Below, piece by piece: positions 49,453 through 59,353 of a stretch of 64,000 nt of DNA; position 1 is the stretch's first letter; every line of letters starts with the position of its first letter. This DNA is from Tenggerimyces sp963762635. GTDB lineage: Bacteria; Actinomycetota; Actinomycetes; Propionibacteriales; Actinopolymorphaceae. Made by a program: the position numbers and the translations under genes. Under the pieces are notes generated by a model. The model worked only from the letters and a program-made list of their open reading frames with translations, was not told the origin of the DNA and made no database searches. Where the stretch lies: assembly GCA_963762635.1 (NCBI GenBank), contig CAVXLQ010000019.1, forward strand, positions 20,598 to 84,597, written 5' to 3'.

Positions 49453-51225
49453 ATGCTCGATCGTGTGCGACAAACCTGGCGTAGTTACTGGCGATTCACT
49501 CAACTGGCCTGGCGGGCTAGTCCCGTTCTCACCCTCCTCACGGTGCTGATGCTCGTGCTGAACGCGGCGGCTCCCCTCGGAGCCGCCGTCGCGATCGGCA
49601 CGGTCGTCACACGCGTGCCCGACGAGTCGGCGGTGCCGTGGGCGATCGCCGCGGGTGTGTTCTTCCTTCTGCAGTGGGCGGCTGGCGCGTTGCAGCAGTC
49701 GTCGGCGTCCTCGCTGTCCGAACGGGTGAACGCGCTGTTGCAACGCGAACTGATGGACGCGGTCATGCGGCCGGCAGGCATCGGGCACCTCGAGGATCCG
49801 GTCAGCCTGAACCTCGTCAACGTCGGGCAGGAGACGTTCCGCTCCAGCTGGAGCCGACCGGGACGGCTCGCCCGGACGCTGAGTGGCGTGCTCAACGGGC
49901 GGTTGATGCTGATCGGCTCGTGCGTGATCGTGGCGAAACACCAACCCGTGTGGGGAATCGCGCTGCTCGCTGCCGGACTGTGGGCGGCGTACGAGGACAA
50001 GGTCGCCTCCCGCATCGAGGCGAACCACCACCACAGCGGCACGGAGGTCTCCCGGCGTACCGAGTACTACTACGACCTCGGCGTGACTCCACCCGCGGCC
50101 AAGGAGATTCGTGTCTTCGGGCTGGGGCCGTTCCTGCTCGACCGGTTCCTCGCGACGTGGAGGCGGTCGATGGACGACGTACTCGCTCCCACCAGCCCAC
50201 GCCCGTTGATCGCCGCGATCGTGCTCGGCGTTGTCGTGCTCGCGGGGCTGGGATCGGTGGCCTGGTCGGCGGGCGGCTCGCTCGGTGCGGGGGCCGCCAT
50301 GGCGGTCGTGCAGGCGTTGATGGTCGCCCTCGCCGGCGCACGGATGACCTCGTGGTCGAGCCTGCAGACCGAGTTGGCGCTGGCGACGCTCCGCCGCTAC
50401 GACGACGCGGTATCGAGTCTGGCGCAGACTCCTTCGTCCGGTGGGGCGGCGGTGAGCGCCCCTCGGGAGGAGATCCGCTTCGAGCGCGTCTCGTTCGGCT
50501 ATCCCAGCGGCACCGGCGACGCGCTGCACGAGCTCGACCTCGTCGTCCCGGCCGGCCAGTCGCTCGCGATCGTCGGCGCGAACGGCGCCGGCAAGTCGAC
50601 GCTGGTCAAGCTGCTCAGCCGGATGTACGAGCCCGACTCCGGCCGGATCACCATCGACGGCACGGATCTGGCGACCGTCGACGTGGCCGCGTGGCGCGCG
50701 CAGCTGGCGGCGGTGTTCCAGAACTCGACCCGCTTCGCCCTTGCCGCAAGGGCGAACGTCGAGTTCGGTGATGTGTCCGCGGCGGGCTCGGTGGCCGAGG
50801 CGGCCAGGGCAGCGGGGATCGACGACGTGATCGCGTCCCTGCCCGACGGCTGGGACACGCCCCTCTCGGCCGAGTACGACGGCGGCGTGGATCTGTCCGG
50901 CGGCGAGTGGCAGAAGATCGGCTTGGCCCGAGCCCTCTATGCGATCTCGCACGGTGCTTCGGTACTAATCCTCGACGAGCCCGCCGCGCACCTCGACGCG
51001 CGGGCCGAGGCGCGCTTGTACGAGCGGTTCCTGGAGCTGACCTCGGGCGTGACCACGATCGTGATCTCGCACCGTTTCTCCACCGTACGCCAGGCGTCCT
51101 CGATCGTCGTGCTCGACAAGGGGCGCGTGGTCGAGCAGGGGACCCACGACGAACTGCTCGCGCTCGGCGGGGCGTACGCGGAGATGTTTCGCTTGCAGGC
51201 TTCGCGATTCTCGGAGGCGTCATGA
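49453..51225 (+). CDS. ABC exporter half-transporter, subunit 1 (membrane domain plus ATPase)
   Basis: Residues about 20-310 are a six-helix exporter membrane domain. The ATPase has SLAIVGANGAGKSTLVKLLS (Walker A, near residue 374), VDLSGGEWQKIGLARALYA (signature, near 481), VLILDEPAAHLDAR with an intact Walker B Glu, and VISHRFSTVRQA (H-loop). The 590-residue length fits. The ATG at 49453 is preferred; an in-frame GTG at 49414 is possible. The 49370-49450 stretch before it is less GC-rich. It overlaps subunit 2 by four bases, so the two should form a heterodimer. Substrate unknown. Confidence 0.9.
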   Translation: MLDRVRQTWRSYWRFTQLAWRASPVLTLLTVLMLVLNAAAPLGAAVAIGTVVTRVPDESAVPWAIAAGVFFLLQWAAGALQQSSASSLSERVNALLQRELMDAVMRPAGIGHLEDPVSLNLVNVGQETFRSSWSRPGRLARTLSGVLNGRLMLIGSCVIVAKHQPVWGIALLAAGLWAAYEDKVASRIEANHHHSGTEVSRRTEYYYDLGVTPPAAKEIRVFGLGPFLLDRFLATWRRSMDDVLAPTSPRPLIAAIVLGVVVLAGLGSVAWSAGGSLGAGAAMAVVQALMVALAGARMTSWSSLQTELALATLRRYDDAVSSLAQTPSSGGAAVSAPREEIRFERVSFGYPSGTGDALHELDLVVPAGQSLAIVGANGAGKSTLVKLLSRMYEPDSGRITIDGTDLATVDVAAWRAQLAAVFQNSTRFALAARANVEFGDVSAAGSVAEAARAAGIDDVIASLPDGWDTPLSAEYDGGVDLSGGEWQKIGLARALYAISHGASVLILDEPAAHLDARAEARLYERFLELTSGVTTIVISHRFSTVRQASSIVVLDKGRVVEQGTHDELLALGGAYAEMFRLQASRFSEAS

Positions 51226-52973
51226 GGACCTGGCTGCGGACCGCCCGGCTGTTGGTCGGGATCGGCCGGGACATCGGGCCGGGCCTCACGCTGGCCACGC
51301 TGCTGACGAGCGCGTTCGACTTCACCGCGCCGATCGTCGCTGCCATCGGGGCACGGCCGCTCGTCGACGGCATTGCGACGGGCTCCCGCTCGCGCCTCGT
51401 GGTCGGGATGGTGCTCATGGGCACCGCGTTACTGCTCCTGGTGCTGATGCCCGCGGCGTACCGCTGGACGACGGTCCGGGTGCGCGAGCGGACCATCATG
51501 GTGATGCAGCGGCGCTTGCTCGGCCTGTCGACGAAGGCGCCGCGGTTGGAGCACTTCGAGCGGCCCGAGTTCTGGGATCGGTTGCAGACGTTGCGGCGGA
51601 GCATGAGCGAGCTCTGGATGGGGTTGTCGCTCGGCGTTCTTGGGCCCATCCTGCTGGTGGAGCTGGTGGTTGCCGCCTTCCTGCTGGGCGAGATCGTGCC
51701 GTGGCTCGCGCTGATCCCGGTCGTCGCGGTGCCGGCGGTCTTGGCGGCGCGCTATGCCGAACGGATCGAGCGAGCTGCCGCGTTGCGAGCCGCGCCGTCC
51801 CAGCGGACCGCGGAGCATCTGTTCGGGCTGGCATCCAGCGCACCAGCGGGGATGGAGACGCGGCTGTACGGACTCTCGTCCGAGCTGCTCGCACGCCACC
51901 GTACGGCCTCGGCCGCTGCGCACCGCGAGCTGGAGTCGGCGCAGTTTCGCTCGGTGGCCTTGGGCTTCTGCGGTCGGCTGCTGTTCTGGGTCGCGTACGC
52001 GTTCGGCGTCGTCCTGGTCCTGCGCTCCGCGGCTGCCGGCCAGGCCTCGGTGGGCGACGTCGCGCTGGTGCTGACGCTCGCGGTGACGTTGGTGCACGCT
52101 TCGGCGCGGCTGACCGAGTACGCGGGGTCGCTGCTGGCGGTGCGTACGGTGTCGGAGCACTACTACTGGCTGGAGGACCAAGCTGCCGCCGAACGAGGCG
52201 AATCACCAGTGCCCGTTGAGCTTTCCCGCGGCATCTCGCTGGACTCGGTGTCGTTCTCCTACGCCGCCGGAGCGCCAGCCTTGGCGGACGTCTCGCTCAC
52301 GCTGCCGGCGGGCTCGGTCGTCGCGCTGGTGGGCGAGAACGGTGCGGGCAAGACGACGCTGGTGAAGCTGCTGACCGGCATGTACGCGCCTTCGGGTGGG
52401 CGGGTGCTCGTCGACGGAGAGGACCTGGCGTCAATCGAACTTGACGCGTACCGGGAACGGGTGTCGGCGGGGTTCCAGGACTTCATGCGCTTCGAGCTCC
52501 TCGCCCGGGAAGCGGTCGAGGTCGGCGCGCTCGGTGCCGACGAGCCCGCGGTCCGTTCGGCGCTGGACCGGTCGCGGGCGTCGTTCCTGGACGCGTTGCC
52601 GGCAGGTCTGTCCACCCAGCTGGGCATCTCCTGGTCCGGCGGGGTGGACCTGTCGGGCGGCGAGTGGCAGAAGCTGGCGCTGGCCCGGTCGATGGTGCGT
52701 CCGAACCCGCTTCTCGTGGTGTTCGACGAACCGACCGCGGCCCTGGACCCGCAGACCGAGCACGCGCTGTTCGAGGAGGTCTCGGCAGCGGCCCGTACGG
52801 ACGGCCGCATCACGTTGCTGGTGTCGCACCGCTTCTCGACCGTACGGATGGCCGACCTGATCGTCGTCCTGTCCCACGGCCGCCTGCTCGAGCTCGGCAC
52901 CCACGCGGACCTGATGGCCGTTGCCGGCCTGTATGCCGAGCTCTATTCGCTGCAGGCGGCTGCCTATAGGTGA
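51222..52973 (+). CDS. ABC exporter half-transporter, subunit 2 (membrane domain plus ATPase)
   Basis: It has the same build as subunit 1: six-helix membrane domain, then VVALVGENGAGKTTLVKLLT (near residue 370), VDLSGGEWQKLALARSMV, LLVVFDEPTAALDPQ with the catalytic Glu, and LVSHRFSTVRMADL. Both ATP sites of the heterodimer therefore look canonical, unlike many heterodimeric exporters with one degenerate site. The SGGEWQK signature variant in both subunits marks them as a matched pair from one subfamily (lantibiotic or peptide-type exporters often show it). Length 583 residues. Confidence 0.9.
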   Translation: MRTWLRTARLLVGIGRDIGPGLTLATLLTSAFDFTAPIVAAIGARPLVDGIATGSRSRLVVGMVLMGTALLLLVLMPAAYRWTTVRVRERTIMVMQRRLLGLSTKAPRLEHFERPEFWDRLQTLRRSMSELWMGLSLGVLGPILLVELVVAAFLLGEIVPWLALIPVVAVPAVLAARYAERIERAAALRAAPSQRTAEHLFGLASSAPAGMETRLYGLSSELLARHRTASAAAHRELESAQFRSVALGFCGRLLFWVAYAFGVVLVLRSAAAGQASVGDVALVLTLAVTLVHASARLTEYAGSLLAVRTVSEHYYWLEDQAAAERGESPVPVELSRGISLDSVSFSYAAGAPALADVSLTLPAGSVVALVGENGAGKTTLVKLLTGMYAPSGGRVLVDGEDLASIELDAYRERVSAGFQDFMRFELLAREAVEVGALGADEPAVRSALDRSRASFLDALPAGLSTQLGISWSGGVDLSGGEWQKLALARSMVRPNPLLVVFDEPTAALDPQTEHALFEEVSAAARTDGRITLLVSHRFSTVRMADLIVVLSHGRLLELGTHADLMAVAGLYAELYSLQAAAYR

Positions 52974-52992
52974 CCGCAATAGGCTGGCGGGC

Positions 52993-53760
52993 ATGGCCGA
53001 AACCGAGCAACCACTCGAGGGCGGGTTCGTCAACGAGGTCGTCCGCGTCGGCGACACCGTGCGGCGGAGTGCGGGGTACTGGACGCCGGCGGTGCACGCG
53101 CTGCTCGAGCATCTCGAGAGTGTCGGTTTCGGCGAGTCGCCGCGGGTGCGGGGGATCGACGACCAGGGCCGCGAGATGTTGACGTTCCTGCCCGGCGAGA
53201 CCGTCGGCTGGACGAACTGGCCGCAGCACCTCAAGACGAACGAGGGTCCGAGAAAGCTCGGCCGGTTGCTCCGGAAGTATCACGACGCCGTCCGAAAGTT
53301 CACCCCGCCGCCGGACGCCCAGTGGCGGAACGTCGTCGCCGAGGGCGGCGAGCTGATCCGGCACGGCGACTTCACCCCGTTCAACGTCACCTGGATCGGC
53401 GCGGAGCCTGTCGGCGTTATCGACTGGGACTTTGCTCAGCCTGGCAAGGCGATCGACGACGTCGCGTACCTCGCCTGGTACCTCATCCCACTGCAGCCCG
53501 ACGACCGGGTCAAGGAGTACGGGATGGCCACGCCACTCGACCGTCGAGCCCGTCTCGAGGCGCTCTGCCAGGGGTACGGCGCGTTCACGCCGGACGAGGT
53601 CATCGAAGGCGCGATCGCGGTCATCGAGACCGAACGTGACCACACCAAGGAGCTCGCCAGCCGCGGTCTCCACCCGTGGACCAAGTTCGCCGCCGACGGC
53701 AACCTCGAAGCGTTCACCCGCGAAGCCGACTGGATCCGCGAGCAGCTCCGTGCCCGGTGA
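52993..53760 (+). CDS. APH-fold phosphotransferase
   Basis: LIRHGDFTPFNVTW near residue 123 is the catalytic loop (HGDxxxxN) and VGVIDWDFAQPGKAIDDVAY holds the metal-binding Asp, so the kinase looks active. The N-lobe (EGGFVNEVVRVGDTVRRSAG and YWTPAVHALLEHL) is short, as in the antibiotic phosphotransferase-like family. It has 255 residues. Its start is 19 bases after the ABC exporter stop and its end overlaps the next gene by 11 bases, so export, phosphorylation and oxidation genes may form one operon. Confidence 0.88.
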   Translation: MAETEQPLEGGFVNEVVRVGDTVRRSAGYWTPAVHALLEHLESVGFGESPRVRGIDDQGREMLTFLPGETVGWTNWPQHLKTNEGPRKLGRLLRKYHDAVRKFTPPPDAQWRNVVAEGGELIRHGDFTPFNVTWIGAEPVGVIDWDFAQPGKAIDDVAYLAWYLIPLQPDDRVKEYGMATPLDRRARLEALCQGYGAFTPDEVIEGAIAVIETERDHTKELASRGLHPWTKFAADGNLEAFTREADWIREQLRAR

Positions 53761-55087
53761 CGCCTTCGCCGACCTGCGCACGAAGCTGGCCGGGACCGTC
53801 GTCACTCCCGACGACGCCGGCTACGACCTCGCGCGCAGGGGCCAGCTGGCGAAGTTCCACGACCAGCGGCCGCGGGCCGTCGTCCAGGTCGACACCCCCG
53901 AGGACATCGCCGAGACGATCACGTTCGCTCGGCAGAACGGCATCGCGCTCAGACCACGCAGCGGCGGTCACTGCTTCGCCGGCCGGTCGTCCACCGACGG
54001 CATCGTGCTCGACGTCAGCTCGCTGAACGCCGTGAGCGTCCACGGCACCGCCACGACGATCGGCGCTGGCGCCCGACTCGCCCACATCTACGACAGCCTG
54101 TGGCACCACGGCCGGACGCTGAACCTCGGCTGCGGCCAGACCGTGGGCATCGCCGGCCTCACGCTCGGCGGCGGGCTGGGCCTCCTCGGTCGCGCGTACG
54201 GACTCACCTGCGATCAGCTCACCGCGGCCGAGCTCGTACTGGCCGACGGGACGATCACCAGCGCGGACGAGGACCTCTTCTGGGCGCTGAGAGGTGCGGG
54301 CGGCGGCCAGTTCGGCGTCGTCACGCAGCTCACGTTCGCCACGATCGAGGATCCGCGGACGACGCGCTTCCACCTCACCTGGCCGTACGAAGCCGCCCGC
54401 GACGTCATCGCCGGCTGGCAGGACTGGGCGCCCGACAGCTCGGACGGCATGAACGCCAACCTCCGGCTCATCGCCGGCAGCGACCCCGAGCGGCCGCCCG
54501 TTCTCCATTTGTTCGGCCTCCACCTCGGCTCGAAGGCCGAGACGCGGCGCATCCTCGACCAGGCCGGACCCGCGCCGAGCACCAGCGAGATCGACGAGCT
54601 GGTCTACCAGCGGGCCAAGCCCTCGCTGTCCGGCCTCGGCGCCGAGCCCGCCACCGACGAGCCGCGGATCGAGCGCAGCCGGTCGGAGTTCTTCCGGACG
54701 AGCCTCCCCACGTACACGCTCGCCGTGCTCCTCGACCGGTTCACCGAGCAGCGCGCGCACGGTGTCTACCGGGAGCTGAACTTCACGCCCTGGGGTGGCG
54801 CGTACATCCGCAAGAACGAAGGCGACACCGCGTTCGCGCACCGAAACTCTCGGTTCCTGATCGAACACTTGCAGCACACGCCCGAGGGCGTTGACGACGA
54901 CTGGGCGAACGAGTCCTGGCAGGTTACCCACCCGTACTCCGACGAGGGCCGCGTCTACCCGAACTTCCCCGATCCCGACCTCGACGACCCGCTCACCGCC
55001 TACCACGGTGCCAACCTCGAGCGGCTGCGAACGATCAAGCGGCGCTACGACCCGGACCGCTTCTTCGACTTCCCGCAAGGCCTCTAG
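53750..55087 (+). CDS. FAD-linked oxidase of the berberine-bridge-enzyme type
   Basis: PRAVVQVDTPEDIAETITFA and LRPRSGGHCFAGRSS start the PCMH-type FAD domain; the His of SGGH is the likely covalent flavin attachment site. LGCGQTVGIAGLTLGGGLGL follows, with a Cys near, but one residue from, the position of the second covalent link. The C-terminal LDDPLTAYHGANLERLRTIK and YDPDRFFDFPQGL is the BBE motif. Such enzymes oxidise sugars, alkaloids or other alcohols using oxygen. At 445 residues without a signal peptide it is probably cytosolic. The GTG at 53750 overlaps the kinase gene by 11 bases. Confidence 0.88.
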   Translation: MPGDAFADLRTKLAGTVVTPDDAGYDLARRGQLAKFHDQRPRAVVQVDTPEDIAETITFARQNGIALRPRSGGHCFAGRSSTDGIVLDVSSLNAVSVHGTATTIGAGARLAHIYDSLWHHGRTLNLGCGQTVGIAGLTLGGGLGLLGRAYGLTCDQLTAAELVLADGTITSADEDLFWALRGAGGGQFGVVTQLTFATIEDPRTTRFHLTWPYEAARDVIAGWQDWAPDSSDGMNANLRLIAGSDPERPPVLHLFGLHLGSKAETRRILDQAGPAPSTSEIDELVYQRAKPSLSGLGAEPATDEPRIERSRSEFFRTSLPTYTLAVLLDRFTEQRAHGVYRELNFTPWGGAYIRKNEGDTAFAHRNSRFLIEHLQHTPEGVDDDWANESWQVTHPYSDEGRVYPNFPDPDLDDPLTAYHGANLERLRTIKRRYDPDRFFDFPQGL

Positions 55088-55119
55088 AACTGTCGGTGGC
55101 TCCTGGCAAAGTGCGGCGC

Positions 55120-55734
55120 ATGAGCTTTACCGGCTGGTCCGACCGCGCTTACGAAGTCATGCTCGACCTGCAAGGCGATCCAGGCCCCGCCGAGCTCGAG
55201 GAGCACCGGGACACGGTCGAGCGGTACGTCCGCCAACCGCTCCAGCAGCTCTGCGACGCGCTCAACGAGACCGACGAGTTCGGCACGTTCTGGATCAGCG
55301 GCATGTCCGACCGGCCGTACGGCTGGCAGCACCAGCACGCCACCTGGTGGATCGCCCGCAGGATACGCATCTCGTTCACGTTCGACCTCGACGGCTTCGG
55401 GCTCGGCGGCGGCTCGGCCAGCCCCGCACCCGACCAGGTCCAGCTCTATCGCAAGCTCGTCGACGCCGAGGGCTCCGGAACGGAGCTCGCCGACATCGTC
55501 CGCAAGCTGGACCGCGCGGGCTACGACCTGCAGGGCAGCAAGTTGCAGCGCCTTCCGAGCGAGTTCCGGAAGGACCATCCGCGCGCCGAGCTGCTGCGTC
55601 GGCGCGGCATCTACGCCGAGAAGCCGATCGACACGACCGATCTCCGAAAGATCCGGAAGGATCTCCGAGCGCTGCACGCCCTCACGAGCTGGTACACCGA
55701 CTACATCGCGCCCGCGGGGTGGGAGAAGCCGTAG
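55120..55734 (+). CDS. DUF2461 family protein
   Basis: The 204-residue protein has SFTGWSDRAYEVMLDLQGDP at the start, QLYRKLVDAEGSGTELADIV and KDHPRAELLRRRGIYAEKPI near the end, the pattern of the DUF2461 (TIGR02453) family of unknown function. The ATG at 55120 fits the family N-terminus. Its last 34 bases overlap the convergent siderophore synthetase gene, a large convergent overlap that might partly reflect an error in either stop. Confidence 0.82.
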   Translation: MSFTGWSDRAYEVMLDLQGDPGPAELEEHRDTVERYVRQPLQQLCDALNETDEFGTFWISGMSDRPYGWQHQHATWWIARRIRISFTFDLDGFGLGGGSASPAPDQVQLYRKLVDAEGSGTELADIVRKLDRAGYDLQGSKLQRLPSEFRKDHPRAELLRRRGIYAEKPIDTTDLRKIRKDLRALHALTSWYTDYIAPAGWEKP

Positions 55735-57499
55735 AGCGGGTTGGGCACCGTTCCGTAGACCGCGGCGTGCGGTCGCGCCGGGCGGTCCCGGTAGCCGTCG
55801 AGGAGCAGCCGGTTGCGGTTCAGGCAGAGCCGCTCGATCCGCTCGGTCAGCAGGTCGAAGAGGGCGAACCGCTCGATCAGTCCCGGGAAGTCGGACTGGT
55901 ACGAGAGGATCTCCGACCGCACCAGCCGCCAGAACCGGTCGACCGGGACGCCCAGCTGGGAGCGGAAGATCTCGGCCAGGTACCGGAAATGTCCGACGAA
56001 CAGCCCAGAGTGGATGAACTGGCACAGGAACGCCGGCGGCTCCCGCAGCAGGATCGACGCGATCTCCGGCGGCAGGCTGGTCAACGACGGCAGCGGCTGG
56101 TCGGAGATGTTCACGTCGTCGACGAAGTCCTTGACCGCCAGCCGGGTCGGAGCGTCGGACTCGTCGTAGACGACGATCGCGTTCTCGCCGTGCGGTGAGA
56201 AGACCACGCCGTACTCGTAGAGGAAATGCAGCAACGGCGGCAGCATCGCGTGGAACAGCCGCTCCAGCCACGCCTCCGCCGACAGGCCCGAACGCTCGAC
56301 GAGCTCGGCGGCGAACGCGCGCCCCGACGGATCGACGTACAGCAACGACGACAGCGTCCGCGCCCGCTCGCCCTCGTCGAGCCTCGCGGCCAACGGCTCG
56401 CGCCAGATCGCGCCGAGCAGCTCGCGATACTGGTACGGGACGCCGTTCACCGACTCGAGCGCATCGTGCCGGACGGTCACCGACGCGACCTCGCCGAGCA
56501 GGATCGGCCGCGCCACGTCGCGCAGGAACTCGTCCTTCTCGAAGAGTCCGAGCACCCAGGAAGTCACGGCAGGTGCGGCGAGCGTCCGTTCGGTCGGCAG
56601 GCCACGCCGACCAGCGTGTTGAGCACTGACAAGGGCAGCTTGACATGGTGGCGGTGCGGCGCGGAGACGTTGGTGAACGTACGCACCGACTGCTGGACGA
56701 GGTAGTCGTCCGGACCGTCGCCCAGGGGAACGATGCGCTGCGCGGCGATCTCCGCGGCGAACAGCGGAACCACGATCTCGTCCCACTGCCAGGGATGAAC
56801 GGGCAACCACAGAAAGCGATCCGGGTCGAGGCCGCGGTAGTGGAGCTTCGCGGCGAAGCGTGCTCGGGTCGCCTCGTCCAGCTCGCCGGCGTAGAGGTTC
56901 GCCTCCTGGAGCGTGGCGATGCCGCGATAGTCGGCGATCTCGCGCGAGACCGCGAACCAGGGGAGCCGCAGCGCTCGCCGGGCCTCCGGCGGGTACGTCG
57001 CGGCGTCGGCGGCGGAGAAGCCCATCCGCCCCTTGCTCGGCACGATCCACGGGTGCCCGGTCTGGAAACCTTCCAGCTCCGCGTACGTAAGTTCCGCCAG
57101 CTCTGCGGTGGGCAACGCGGAAGCCGCGAGCCGGCAGTCCGCGGTCAGCGTCGCCGACAGCTCACGCAGCAGATGTCCGGTCGTGTCGCCCGACATTCCC
57201 AACCCACGATGGGAGTCGAGCACGAAACGCAACGCGTCCGTCGCCTCCTCCTCGGCGGAGTCGCCCACGGCGCGGGTGATCGACAGCGGGTCGACGAACC
57301 ACGAGTCGTACGAGCCGCGCGACGCCGTGAACCGGTAGACCACCCGGTCCGGCAGGTCGAGCCGGTACCTGCCGCCGCCCTCCGGCGAGGGCGTCAGCAG
57401 CTCCTCGTAGGAGAACTCCCCGATCGCCTTGGCCAGCAAGGCGCGCCCCGCGGCACGCCAGGCGTCCGCGGTGAGCTCAGCGGGTACGGGCAGCGACAC
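55701..57499 (-). pseudogene. IucA/IucC-family NIS siderophore synthetase, second copy (one frame break as sequenced)
   Basis: Motifs of the NIS synthetase fold are all present: GHPWIVPSKGRMGF, LWLPVHPWQWDEIVVPLFA, HHVKLPLSVLNTLV, RGLPTERTLAAP and, in the C-terminal half, VVFSPHGENAIVVYDE and LAVKDFVDDVNI. The frame changes at about 56608: LNTLV and RGLPTER are adjacent but one base is missing, where W would be expected. I place the start at GTG 57499 behind AGGAGG, overlapping the monooxygenase gene by 23 bases. The enzyme would use ATP to join a citrate carboxylate to a hydroxamate amine; it is the last gene of the operon. A sequencing error is more likely than a real mutation. Confidence 0.85.
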
Positions 57500-58806
57500 G
57501 AGCGGCCTCCTGGAGCTGGTCGGTGGATGACGGGACACCAAACGTGGTGAACGCGGTCTGGTCGGGCAGCCGGTAGCAGGTGGTGCCGGCGATCGCGTTC
57601 AGGATCACCGCGGCCCGGTGCGCGCCAAGCCCGAGGTCGGGGGTGCCGACGCCGTGGGTGTGCAGCTCGGCGTTCTGAACGTACAGGTCGCCGGTGACCT
57701 GCGGTGCGGTGGCGACGCGGTAGTCGGCGTCGATGCGGTAGCGGCCGGCATCGTCGAGCTCGAGCAGGCTCTCGTCGAGGAAGTCCGGCTGCCGTGCGGA
57801 GTAGCCGGTCGCGAGGATCACGGCGTCGGTACTGACGACGAGCTCTTGATCCTGGTCGGGCTGGTGGCACCGGAGCTCTACACCGTTTCCGGAACGACGC
57901 GAGGCGACCACCGCAACATTCGGCAGCAGCGTCGCCTGCGGCGAGGCGCCCACCGACGCTGCGCTCGTACAGCAGGTCGTAGATCGCCGCGATAGTCTCG
58001 GCCGAGATCGCCTTGTACAGCTGCCACTGTTCCGGAACGAGCCGGTCGCGCACCGGCTCGGCGAGGCCGCGGAAGTACTGCGTGTAGGCGGGAGTGAAGT
58101 GCTCCAGCCCGAGCTTCGAGTACTCCATCGGGGCGAACGCCGGTGCCTGCGTCAGCCACCGCAGTTGCCGTCCGGCGGGCAGATTGCGAAGCAGGTCGAG
58201 GAAAATCTCTGCCCCCGACTGCCCCGAGCCGACGACGGTCACGTCGCCGGTACCCGCAAGCTCGGATTGACGGTGCAGGTACTCACCGGAGTGGAAGACG
58301 CCGCGGCCGACCACCGGGGCGAAAGCTTCCGGAACTACCGGTTGTGTTCCGACGCCGAGGACGACGTTCTTCGCCCGGACCCGCTCGGTGCCGTCCGCGG
58401 TGACGAACTCGACCTCGTACGCGCCGTCCCAGCGCACCGAGGTGACGCTCGCGCCGAACGTGCAAGACGGCAGCCGCTCGCTCACCCACCGGCAGTAGTC
58501 GTCGTACTCGCGCCGCAACACGTGCATGCGCTCGGCGAAGTAGAACGCGAACATCCGGTCGTGCGCCCGCAGGTAGTTGAGGAACGACCACTGGCTGGTC
58601 GGGTCGACGAGCGTGACCAGGTCGGCGAGGAACGGGACCTGCAACATTGCGTCGTCGAGCAGCAGCCCCGGATGCCACGACCACTCCCGTTTGCTCTCCA
58701 GGAAGCGGGCGGACAGGCCGTCGACCGGATCGGCCAGGGCGGCGAGTGAGAGGTTGAACGGTCCGAGGCCCACACCTACCACGTCGTAGGTGCTGGATTC
58801 AGTCAT
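57477..58806 (-). pseudogene. Lysine/diamine N-monooxygenase for siderophore synthesis (one frame break as sequenced)
   Basis: VVGVGLGPFNLSLAALADPV binds FAD, TVVGSGQSGAEIFLDLLRNL binds NADPH, and AVILATGYSARQPDF is the C-terminal ATGY motif, so the IucD/DesB-type N-hydroxylating monooxygenase is complete in content. The frame shifts at about 57950 in ERSVG, where the next residues (ASPQATLLPNVAVVA) are in another frame. It hydroxylates the terminal amine of lysine, cadaverine or another diamine before acylation. It overlaps the acyltransferase gene by eight bases. Confidence 0.88.
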
Positions 58807-59353
58807 GCGGTTCCCTTGTCTTGATCATGAGGGCAGCGCGCTTGGTCGGCAGGTCGAGGTCGGCGGTACGGACGAAGCCCGCGCGCTCGAACGCGGCGAT
58901 CGACCGGACATTGCGCACATCCGGTTCCGCGACCACACGCGAAACTTCCGGACGCAGTCCGAGAATCGTGCCCGCGACGGCCCGCAACAGCTGGGCCCCG
59001 AGCCTGCGCCCCCGAAAGTCGCTCGGTCCGAGCAACAGATGGATCCCGGCGTCATGAGGACGAGCGTCATAGTGCTGGGCGAGTGGGTCCTGATCGGCCC
59101 AGTACAGCTCCCAATAGCTCATCGGCGTGCCGTCGAGCGAGCCGATATAGGGCTTGGTGTGCGTCGCGTTGCGCAGGTCGGTGAGATAGGCGACCGTGCG
59201 TTCCGGCGGACCGTCGAGCTGCCAGAACTCAGCGACGTCCGGATCGTTCATCCACGCCGCCAGCAGCTCGTAGTCGTCGGTACCGGCGCGGCTCAGCCCG
59301 AACTTGCTGTCGAGCAGCATGTACCAGTCAGACCAGCGTCGATCGTCGCTCAT
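58799..59353 (-). CDS. Siderophore N-acyltransferase (AlcB/IucB-like GNAT)
   Basis: The 184-residue protein has DDYELLAAWMNDPDVAEFWQ, PYIGSLDGTPMSYWELYWAD, AGIHLLLGPSDFRGRRLGAQ and NVRSIAAFERAGF, the pattern of the IucB/RhbD/AlcB-type GNATs. These acylate a hydroxylamine (usually with an acetyl group) to give the hydroxamate. It reads through without a frame break. The ATG overlaps the stop of the first synthetase gene (ATGA) and the stop overlaps the monooxygenase start, so translation is coupled across the operon. Confidence 0.9.
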   Translation of the reverse strand: MSDDRRWSDWYMLLDSKFGLSRAGTDDYELLAAWMNDPDVAEFWQLDGPPERTVAYLTDLRNATHTKPYIGSLDGTPMSYWELYWADQDPLAQHYDARPHDAGIHLLLGPSDFRGRRLGAQLLRAVAGTILGLRPEVSRVVAEPDVRNVRSIAAFERAGFVRTADLDLPTKRAALMIKTREPHD

